Source: Candidatus Omnitrophota bacterium (GTDB taxonomy: Bacteria; Omnitrophota; Gorgyraeia; Gorgyraeales; Gorgyraeaceae). From it: DNA of 18,503 nucleotides. The first letter of the stretch is position 1, and each line of letters opens with the position of its first letter. Location of the stretch: contig JAHIEN010000084.1 in assembly GCA_018901615.1 (NCBI GenBank), positions 1 to 18,503 of the forward strand, given 5' to 3'. Shown one piece after another: positions 1 to 5,671 of the stretch. The notes beneath the pieces were generated by a model. It did no database searches and was not told the origin of the DNA. It saw only the letters and a list, made by a program, of their open reading frames with translations. The position numbers were made by a program, and so were the translations under genes.

Positions 1-267
1 TACGTATGGGCAGAGGACCTGGAAGAGAATACAATAATCACCAGCCCTTACTTTGGGAATATTAAACTTATAATCATAGAATCCGGAAAACACAATATAG
101 GGAAATGGGTATATGAAGAGCGCAATATATATGAGGACTATAAGAGATGCTTTGGCTCTGAACCGCCTATGGCAGGGGCCATCGCCATTATGACTGACAC
201 AGATAATACGCTCTCTACGGCAGAGGCCTCATATAAAGAAATAAGAGTGGGGTATAAAAATGAATAA
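1..267 (+). CDS. DUF3047 family protein, C-terminal part (5' truncated by window)
   Basis: The open frame begins before base 1 and ends at TAA 265-267, leaving 88 residues. The visible tail has the pattern I associate with DUF3047: an Ile-rich strand with IESG, then GKWVYEERNIYEDYKRCFG, then an EPP segment, then AIMTDTDNT followed by a final short strand. The function of DUF3047 proteins is not established, so I assign none. The last codons overlap the start of the next gene by 8 nt (260-267), so the two are probably co-transcribed and translationally coupled. The family assignment rests on remembered motif similarity, and the N-terminus and any signal peptide are outside the window. Confidence 0.72.
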   Translation, partial: YVWAEDLEENTIITSPYFGNIKLIIIESGKHNIGKWVYEERNIYEDYKRCFGSEPPMAGAIAIMTDTDNTLSTAEASYKEIRVGYKNE

Positions 268-676
268 AAATAATAAAAGAAAAAGGGCCTTTGCCAATAA
301 AATACATAAAGAGATATTCTGGCTTGTATTTGTGGCTGCCTTATTACCGGCCATCATAGTCATGGTCTTATTATATTACCTGATATTCAATATAACAGCT
401 GAACAGATGGTCATCCCTGAAGCAATTGCCTATAACCTGATACCTGCGGCAAAAAAAGTGATTGTCATCTTATTATTTGCCGCCCCCCTATCTATAGCGG
501 CAATACTTTTATTCGCGTATAAGCTCAGTCACAGGATAATCGGGCCTTTTGACAGGATAGTAACGGAACTCGGGGAATGCGCGGAAGGTAGAAAAAAAGG
601 GCCTATAGTCATCAGAAAAAACGACAAATTCAAACCCCTTGTGGATAAAATCAATAAATTGCTTGATAAGAAATAG
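260..676 (+). CDS. Small two-TM membrane protein with HAMP-like cytoplasmic tail
   Basis: The 138-residue product has a basic N-terminus, a hydrophobic helix at about residues 19-44, a short polar stretch, a second helix at about 65-87, and then a charged tail. The tail begins HRIIGPFDRIVTELGECAEG and resembles the first half of a HAMP linker (Pro followed by a DRI-type amphipathic helix). There is no kinase, cyclase or methyl-accepting domain after it, so this would be a stand-alone TM-HAMP-like module. It starts inside the end of the DUF3047 gene (8-nt overlap) with only a weak purine-rich SD (GTGGGG), consistent with coupling. A strong terminator follows within 8 nt of the stop. The specific function is unknown; it may act with its DUF3047 partner, but that is inference. 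Confidence 0.75.
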   Translation: MNKNNKRKRAFANKIHKEIFWLVFVAALLPAIIVMVLLYYLIFNITAEQMVIPEAIAYNLIPAAKKVIVILLFAAPLSIAAILLFAYKLSHRIIGPFDRIVTELGECAEGRKKGPIVIRKNDKFKPLVDKINKLLDKK

Positions 677-683
677 CCAAAAA

Positions 684-718
684 ATAGGCCCGGGTTTATC
701 CGGGCCTATCTGTTTTTC
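684..718. terminator. Bidirectional intrinsic terminator between convergent genes
   Basis: A perfect 10-bp stem (ATAGGCCCGG 684-693 with CCGGGCCTAT 700-709) surrounds a 6-nt loop. On the + strand it is followed by CTGTTTTT. On the - strand it is followed by TTTTTGGC (complement of 676-683). It therefore can end both the + strand pair at 1-676 and the - strand cold-shock gene whose stop is at 725. Confidence 0.9.
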
Positions 719-724
719 CTAATG

Positions 725-925
725 TTATGCCTTTACTACGTTTACAGCCTGGTCGCCTTTCGGGCCTTTTTCTACCTCAAACTCTACTTCCTGGCCTTCT
801 TCAAGCGTCTTATAACCATCGCCCTGAATAGCTGTGTGATGCACAAATACATCAGCGCCTGATTCAGTAGCAATAAATCCATAACCTTTTTGGTTGCTGA
901 ACCATTTTACTTTACCTTTTGCCAT
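725..925 (-). CDS. cspA: Cold-shock protein (CspA family, single CSD)
   Basis: The 66-residue product is a complete single cold-shock domain. KGYGFI (residues 14-19) is the RNP-1 motif and VFVHH (26-30) is RNP-2. The N-terminal GKVKWFSNQKGYGF and C-terminal QAVNVV match the family from end to end. Such proteins bind single-stranded RNA and DNA in the cytoplasm and act as RNA chaperones. The ATG at 923-925 is preceded by a strong SD (AAGGAGGG-like, complement of about 934-945). The gene is monocistronic: a terminator follows at 684-709, and its own promoter lies at 1069-1097 with a leader of about 137 nt. That leader contains a terminator-like hairpin (986-1016), suggesting control at the transcript level. 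The symbol denotes the family; which Csp paralogue this is cannot be told. Confidence 0.97.
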   Translation of the reverse strand: MAKGKVKWFSNQKGYGFIATESGADVFVHHTAIQGDGYKTLEEGQEVEFEVEKGPKGDQAVNVVKA

Positions 926-959
926 TACTCACTACCCTCCTTTCCTTAAAATAGATCAT

Positions 960-1042
960 AGTAAATAACGACAGAAATAAAAAAGCCGCAAGGCGAGTAC
1001 TTCTTCTACCTTGCGGTCAAGCTTTCTACTCCCTTATTTACT
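960..1042 (-). promoter_or_regulatory. Structured cspA leader with intrinsic-terminator-like hairpin
   Basis: On the - strand the leader contains CCGCAAGG (1009-1016) and CCTTGCGG (986-993), a perfect 8-bp stem with a 15-nt loop. It is followed directly by C and six T (979-985), which is a textbook intrinsic terminator, yet it sits about 60 nt before the cspA start codon and after the promoter. A further 9-bp perfect helix (AGTAAATAA, complement of 1034-1042, with TTATTTACT, complement of 960-968) encloses it. This may be an attenuator or temperature-dependent leader, or the 3' end of a small RNA of about 84 nt starting near 1062. The base pairing is seen directly; the regulatory role is inferred. 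Confidence 0.6.
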
Positions 1043-1068
1043 ACTATTCTACAAATAAACTAATACTA

Positions 1069-1097
1069 AATATACCCTACGATCTCTTATTTGTCAA
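1069..1097 (-). promoter_or_regulatory. Sigma70-type promoter of cspA
   Basis: On the - strand, TTGACA (1092-1097) and TATATT (1069-1074) are separated by exactly 17 bp. The -35 is a perfect consensus and the -10 matches 5 of 6. The start point would be near 1062, giving a cspA leader of about 137 nt. Confidence 0.82.
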
Positions 1098-1143
1098 GAA
1101 AAATTCCTTCTTGATGTTACTATTTGAACAGTTATAGTACACT

Positions 1144-1260
1144 CTCAGCGCATAACAAGCCCTGCTCGCTCAGTCGAAGATTTGCCCCCATCTATCCTAG
1201 CTTTACCTGGGGCCGCCTTTTCGAAGGCCCTGGCAGAGCGAAAAGACGCTGAGCTGGAGC
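1144..1260. other. Self-complementary intergenic block, possible structured RNA or repeat remnant
   Basis: GCTC plus GCTCAG (1164-1173) can pair with CTGAGC-TG-GAGC (1249-1260), giving 10 bp with a 2-nt bulge. Inside it, TCGAA (1174-1178) pairs with TTCGA (1220-1224), and GCCCC (1184-1188) pairs with GGGGC (1209-1213). Alternatives exist: GCCTT-TTCG-AAGGC (1215-1228), and CTCAGCG (1144-1150) with CGCTGAG (1247-1253). I recognise no known RNA family on either strand (I looked for SRP, 6S, tmRNA and RNase P signatures), and neither side has a clear dedicated terminator. The block could be a dispersed palindromic repeat rather than an RNA gene. Confidence 0.3.
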
Positions 1261-1343
1261 GTATGCAGCGTAATGGAACAATGTAAGTATTACAAATTTC
1301 TTTTCTTAATTTTAAAAAAATATTTATTTTTTATCACTTTTCC

Positions 1344-1372
1344 TTTCCAAAAATAAATAAATATGTTATACT
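1344..1372 (+). promoter_or_regulatory. Extended -10 promoter for the homospermidine synthase operon
   Basis: TATACT at 1367-1372 is preceded by TG one base upstream (1364-1365), an extended -10. TTTCCA at 1344-1349 gives a 4/6 -35 with a 17-bp spacer. The start would be near 1379, about 60 nt before the ATG at 1441. Confidence 0.6.
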
Positions 1373-1440
1373 TAATTTAAATGAGAAAATAATTTAAAAA
1401 ATTTTTGTAAATTATTTTTCAAAAAGAGAGGGGTTTTATT

Positions 1441-2952
1441 ATGAAATTCGGAGGAAAACTTTTAATCATAGGCTGCGGTTCTGTGTCACAGTGCGCCATA
1501 CCGCTCGTACTCAAACTTATAGACATGCCGGCTAAAAAAATTACCATAATGGATTTTGTCGATAACCGCCATAGAGTAAAGGACGCCCTTGATAAAGGCG
1601 TAAATTATACAATGGAGAGAGTGACTGTCGATAATTATAAAGAACTCCTCGCTAAATACGCGGGTCCTGGAGACATGATCATTGACCTTGCCTGGAATAT
1701 CGATTGCATCTCTATTGTCAAGTGGTGCAGGGATAATCAGGTCTTATACTGCAATACCTCTGTCGAGGAATGGAATCCTTACAAGGATAGCGAGCGCAAT
1801 GACCCGACAAAGTACACCCTTTACGCAAGACATATGGAAATCCGTAATAAACTTGCTGAATGGGGAGATAACGATAAGGCCTCTACCGCTATTGTGGACC
1901 ATGGCGCGAATCCCGGCCTGGTTTCGCATTTCACAAAACATTCTCTTATAGGCATCGCTGAAAAAATCCTCAAAGAAAAACCAAAAGATCCGAGGAAAAA
2001 ACAGCTCGAACAGGCGCTAGAAGATAAAAATTTTCCAAAGCTCGCCCAGCTTGAAGGAGTAAAGGTCATTCATATAAGTGAACGCGACACCCAGATCACA
2101 AATAAGCCCAAAGAAGTAAACGAGTTTGTAAACACCTGGAGTATTGAAGGGTTTTTCGAAGAAGGCGTCGCGCCTGCCGAACTCGGCTGGGGCACACACG
2201 AACGTTATATCCCTAAAAATGCATATTTCCATAAGACTGGCCCTGGTAATCAAATCTGCCTCAGCACCATAGGCATGAAAACCTTGGTCCGCTCATGGGT
2301 ACCTTGTGGAGAAATCATAGGCATGGTGATACGGCATGGCGAGGCCTTTAGCATTTCCGACAGGCTTACAGTCTGGGAAAATGGAAAAGCCATTTACAGG
2401 CCTACTGTTCATTACGCGTATTGCCCGTGTAACGCTGCCATAAACTCTCTGCACGAACTCGAAATGAGGCAGTTTAATCTTCAGGAAAAACAAAGGATTA
2501 TGAGCGACGAGATAATAGACGGTAGAGATGAACTCGGCGTACTCCTCATGGGGCATGATTTCAAGTCATGGTGGTGCGGCAGTATATTGGATATACATGA
2601 AGCCCGCAGATTAGTACCCCACCAGCAGGCAACAACTCTTCAAGTAGCTATCTCTATTGTATCCGCCGCTATATGGATGATCAAGAACCCCAAAAAAGGC
2701 TTCTTGCTTCCGGATGACTTAGAACACGAGGAAATTCTCAAGACATCCCTCTCTTACATAAAACCATTTATCTCAGAAGCGGTTGATTGGACACCTCTTA
2801 AGAATATTAATACAAAGTTCACTAAATTCGATGTCGTAAAACCTAAAGAAGAGGATGTCTGGCAATTCGTCACATTCCTTGCCAACCCTAGAGATAGGAT
2901 GTACGTATATGAATCAAACGCAGCAAAACAACCTGAAGCCGTTAAGGTCTAA
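1441..2952 (+). CDS. hss: Homospermidine synthase
   Basis: The 503-residue product matches bacterial homospermidine synthase (EC 2.5.1.44), an NAD-dependent cytoplasmic enzyme of the saccharopine dehydrogenase-like fold that joins aminobutyl groups to make homospermidine from putrescine (or spermidine plus putrescine). The N-terminal Rossmann motif IIGCGSVSQC (residues 9-18) binds NAD. VDHGANPGLVSHF (152-164), AELGWGTHE (246-254) and RHGEAFSISD (298-307) are the conserved blocks I associate with the family; the Trp in GWGTHE corresponds to the tryptophan reported to be important in the Blastochloris enzyme. Length is close to the usual 470-500. The ATG has SD GAGAGGGG 7 nt upstream. The stop lies inside the next gene, a decarboxylase able to supply putrescine, so this looks like a two-gene polyamine operon. 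Confidence 0.93.
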   Translation: MKFGGKLLIIGCGSVSQCAIPLVLKLIDMPAKKITIMDFVDNRHRVKDALDKGVNYTMERVTVDNYKELLAKYAGPGDMIIDLAWNIDCISIVKWCRDNQVLYCNTSVEEWNPYKDSERNDPTKYTLYARHMEIRNKLAEWGDNDKASTAIVDHGANPGLVSHFTKHSLIGIAEKILKEKPKDPRKKQLEQALEDKNFPKLAQLEGVKVIHISERDTQITNKPKEVNEFVNTWSIEGFFEEGVAPAELGWGTHERYIPKNAYFHKTGPGNQICLSTIGMKTLVRSWVPCGEIIGMVIRHGEAFSISDRLTVWENGKAIYRPTVHYAYCPCNAAINSLHELEMRQFNLQEKQRIMSDEIIDGRDELGVLLMGHDFKSWWCGSILDIHEARRLVPHQQATTLQVAISIVSAAIWMIKNPKKGFLLPDDLEHEEILKTSLSYIKPFISEAVDWTPLKNINTKFTKFDVVKPKEEDVWQFVTFLANPRDRMYVYESNAAKQPEAVKV

Positions 2953-4075
2953 GCCTGACCTGAGCGGGATTGAAGCTCTCATAAGGCTAATGTTGAAGAA
3001 ACACCGCACGCCTTTCATGCTCATAAGGCGTCCAGTCCTCGAAAAACAGTATTACCGTTTCAAAAAATGCCTTCCTGAAGTAACACCTTATTACGCGATA
3101 AAGGCAAACCCCTATCCAGGTATCATAAAGACCTTTGTAAAGCTCGGCGCGAGCTTTGACGTCGCGAGCGCCAATGAAATGAAACAGGTCCTTAGACTTG
3201 GCGCTACGCCTTCAAAGATAATTTTCGCCAATACCATCAAATCCAATGAAGATATTGAGTTCGCGCGCCGACGCAGGGTAAGGCTGATGACCTTTGATAA
3301 CGAGCCAGAGCTTTACAAGATAGCAAAATTTTACCCCAAGGCGCGCGTCCTGGTGCGCATCAAGGTTGCAAACCAGGGAAGCGTGGTTGAGCTTTCTCTT
3401 AAATTCGGGGCTGATGCAGACCAGGCGTATTTTATGCTCCGCAAGGCCAAGGCCCTGGGACTGGCACCTGTCGGAGTAAGCTTTCATGTAGGAAGCCAGT
3501 CAACCAATGTGGAAAATTATCTGCAGGCCCTTGAAATTACATCAAACATATTCAAGGAATCCAAGGCAAATGGCCTGCCATTAAAGATCGTGGATTTAGG
3601 CGGTGGATTTCCGATACAGCATTTTGACAATGAGATCGGGATAAATTTTGAAAGAATGGCGTATCAGATACGAAAACAGATGAAGGCAATGTTTGACAGG
3701 TCTGTAAAATTTATAGCTGAGCCAGGCAGGTTTCTCGCGGGACCATCCGGAATCCTTGTCACCCAGGTCATTGGAAGAACGTTCCGCAACAATAAAAACT
3801 ATTATTACCTTAATGACGGCATATACGCGGACTTCTCAGGCATGGTCTTTGATCACTGTAAATATGAGTTCAAGACCTTCAGGCGAGGCCCCAGGTTCCT
3901 GAGCGCGCTCGCAGGCCCCACCTGCGATTCATTTGACACGCTCTCCATGAATGAAGAGATACCTGAGCTTTATGTGGGGGATGTGGTCTACGTAAAAAAT
4001 ATCGGCGCCTACTCGTGCGCAAGCGCCGTGCCAAACTTCAACGGCTTCTCCCCCGCAAAGATAATAATGGTATAA
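2909..4075 (+). CDS. Ornithine/lysine decarboxylase-type PLP enzyme (group IV, alanine-racemase fold)
   Basis: I choose ATG 2909 (388 residues), which has AGGA 9 nt upstream. A longer frame from 2855 would add 18 residues with no family similarity and extend the overlap. The overlap with the homospermidine synthase gene is 44 nt. Visible motifs are YYAIKANP with the PLP-binding Lys at about 65, HVGSQ (193-197), GGGFP (231-235, phosphate binding), EPGRF (271-275), and GPTCDSFD with the active-site Cys-Asp at about 339-340. The Cys-Asp block is typical of ornithine/lysine/diaminopimelate decarboxylases acting on basic amino acids. Coupling to homospermidine synthase favours ornithine decarboxylation (EC 4.1.1.17) to putrescine; lysine or carboxyspermidine remain possible, because substrate choice cannot be read reliably from the sequence. 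It converges on malQ with a 20-bp gap and no obvious terminator. Confidence 0.9.
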   Translation: MNQTQQNNLKPLRSKPDLSGIEALIRLMLKKHRTPFMLIRRPVLEKQYYRFKKCLPEVTPYYAIKANPYPGIIKTFVKLGASFDVASANEMKQVLRLGATPSKIIFANTIKSNEDIEFARRRRVRLMTFDNEPELYKIAKFYPKARVLVRIKVANQGSVVELSLKFGADADQAYFMLRKAKALGLAPVGVSFHVGSQSTNVENYLQALEITSNIFKESKANGLPLKIVDLGGGFPIQHFDNEIGINFERMAYQIRKQMKAMFDRSVKFIAEPGRFLAGPSGILVTQVIGRTFRNNKNYYYLNDGIYADFSGMVFDHCKYEFKTFRRGPRFLSALAGPTCDSFDTLSMNEEIPELYVGDVVYVKNIGAYSCASAVPNFNGFSPAKIIMV

Positions 4076-4095
4076 CGATACCTGTAAAGACCGTT

Positions 4096-5595
4096 TTAAT
4101 CTCTCCTGCATTCTCTCGCTAGCGCTGATAGTTCTTTTAAAGGAGCTGCCTTAAGCTGCTCAGGAGAAAGCCTCCAGCGCCAGTTGCCTTCTGACTTAGA
4201 CGGAGTATTCATCCTGGCCTCCTGGCCCAGCCCCAGTATATCCTGCATCGGGATGATGGCTGTGTTGGCTGAAGACGCTTCGCACATCTTTATAAACTCC
4301 ATATGTATATTATCCGCGCCTATTTCATGGCCAAGATATTCAAACAGCCTCCTTTTTTCTTCAAGAGACGCATCATTCAGAAACCATCCTTTTACAGTAT
4401 TATTGTCGTGCGTCCCTGTATAGGCTATACAATCAGGTATAAAATTATGCGGCAGGTATGGGTGACGGGGATCGTCCTCCCCGAATGCAAACAATAAAAC
4501 CCTCATCCCGGGAAATTTGAATCTATGCATGACCTTTTTTACGTCAGGTGTAATAATACCAAGGTCTTCCGCGATAATCGGGAGATACGGAAACGTCTTT
4601 AAAAGCGCCTTGAAAAAATTATTAGCTGGCGCCTTTATCCATTTGCCATTCATAGCTGTTTTTTCACGCGCGGGAATCTGCCAGAATGCAACAAGGCCGC
4701 GAAAGTGGTCAATTCTCACTATATCAAAAAGCCTGAAACAGTGCCTGAACCGCCTTATCCACCATTCATAGCCTGTCTTCTTGAGCGCCTTCCACCTGTA
4801 TACAGGGTTACCCCACAGCTGGCCTGTCTCGCTAAAATAATCCGGCGGAACACCTGAGACAAAGGGAGGCTTTTTATGCCTATTCAGCTTAAAAATACCC
4901 GGGTTAGTCCAGACATCAGAGCTGTCAGATGTTACATATATAGGCATATCGCCTATTACCTTTATACCGTTCTTATTGCAATATCTTTTGAGTAAAAACC
5001 ATTGTTTGAAAAAAATATACTGCAGGAATTTTTCTCTTTCCAATTCATCAATATAAGCATTACTTGCCGATTCAATGGCCTCGGGCAGCCTGTCTTTGAG
5101 GGCCTTATCCCATTCGTTCCAATGCTTACTCTCAGAATGCCTCTTTATTACAACAAAAAACGCGTAATCCTCAAGCCATTCTGAACTTTCAGAACAAAAG
5201 TTATTGTAAGAGTCTTTTTCCTTGCTGCTTTTTTTAAAATTGCTGTATGCGATATCAAAAAGCCTGGTTTTATACTTAATCACTTCTCTGTAATCACAGT
5301 GCCTGTCAGGAAAAACAACTTTTGGGATTAAGTCATGTTTTGCAAGCAAGCCTTCCTTGACCAAGATGTCAGGACTTATAAGAAGCTTATTGCCCGCAAA
5401 GGCAGATATGCTGTTGTAAGGGGAATTGTCGTACTCGATACTGGTCGCGTTCAGCGGCAGGACCTGCCATATGAGCTGGCCTGCCTGCTTGAGAAAATCA
5501 ATAAATGCGTATGCGCCGGGCCCCAGGTCTCCTATCCCGTAAGGAGAAGGGAGTGATGTAACATGCATGAGAACGCCGCTTTTTCTAACCTTCAC
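4096..5595 (-). CDS. malQ: 4-alpha-glucanotransferase (amylomaltase, GH77)
   Basis: The 499-residue product is a full-length GH77 amylomaltase (EC 2.4.1.25), which transfers alpha-1,4-glucan segments between maltodextrins or onto glucose in the cytoplasm. The start SGVLMHVTSLPSPYGIGDLG (residues 6-25) is the family signature. GVPPDYFS (248-255) and GQLWGNPVY (258-266) form the substrate site. The catalytic residues are Asp296 in VRIDHFRG (nucleophile), Glu343 in IIAEDLG (acid/base) and Asp397 in TGTHDNNT. The start is GTG (5593-5595), needed to include the conserved RKSGVL block; the nearest SD-like GAGG is about 11 nt upstream. It is the last gene of the glgB-GH57-malQ group, 70 bp after the GH57 gene. 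No clear terminator lies before the convergent decarboxylase gene. Confidence 0.96.
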   Translation of the reverse strand: MKVRKSGVLMHVTSLPSPYGIGDLGPGAYAFIDFLKQAGQLIWQVLPLNATSIEYDNSPYNSISAFAGNKLLISPDILVKEGLLAKHDLIPKVVFPDRHCDYREVIKYKTRLFDIAYSNFKKSSKEKDSYNNFCSESSEWLEDYAFFVVIKRHSESKHWNEWDKALKDRLPEAIESASNAYIDELEREKFLQYIFFKQWFLLKRYCNKNGIKVIGDMPIYVTSDSSDVWTNPGIFKLNRHKKPPFVSGVPPDYFSETGQLWGNPVYRWKALKKTGYEWWIRRFRHCFRLFDIVRIDHFRGLVAFWQIPAREKTAMNGKWIKAPANNFFKALLKTFPYLPIIAEDLGIITPDVKKVMHRFKFPGMRVLLFAFGEDDPRHPYLPHNFIPDCIAYTGTHDNNTVKGWFLNDASLEEKRRLFEYLGHEIGADNIHMEFIKMCEASSANTAIIPMQDILGLGQEARMNTPSKSEGNWRWRLSPEQLKAAPLKELSALARECRRD

Positions 5596-5599
5596 AATA

Positions 5600-5671
5600 C
5601 AAGTTACCTCGTCGCTCCGCTTCTCGGAACTTGTTTCAAAGGGGCTTACGCCTAAATCGTAACGCTTAGGC
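5600..5671. repeat. Two small inverted repeats between GH57 gene and malQ
   Basis: CAAGTT (5600-5605) is inverted as AACTTG (5628-5633), extendable by CC/GG with one bulged base, around a CG-rich core. GCCTAA (5650-5655) pairs with TTAGGC (5666-5671), which includes the GH57 stop codon. The core of the first resembles GAGCGNAGCGACGA-type dispersed intergenic palindromes of many bacteria. There is no T-run, so a processing or stability role within the operon mRNA is more likely than termination. Confidence 0.4.

Larger units (their letters stand above)
926..1440. other. 515-bp divergent intergenic region
   Basis: I find no convincing protein gene here. From left to right it holds the cspA SD and leader with a hairpin (960-1042), the cspA promoter on the - strand (1069-1097), a GC-richer self-complementary block (about 1144-1260), and then a very AT-rich stretch containing a + strand extended -10 promoter for the homospermidine synthase gene (1344-1372). 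The middle block is compositionally distinct from its AT-rich flanks. Confidence 0.8.

Noticed and set aside
1100..1300. Known RNA such as 6S, SRP, tmRNA or RNase P RNA
   Set aside because: None of the conserved core sequences of these RNAs can be seen on either strand; the block was kept only as an unassigned structure.
2855..2908. Upstream start (ATG 2855) for the decarboxylase gene
   Set aside because: It would add 18 residues unlike the family and lie deep inside the homospermidine synthase gene; ATG 2909 has a better SD and position.
4076..4095. Terminator between the convergent decarboxylase and malQ genes
   Set aside because: The 20-bp gap shows no stem with a T-run, so no terminator is claimed.
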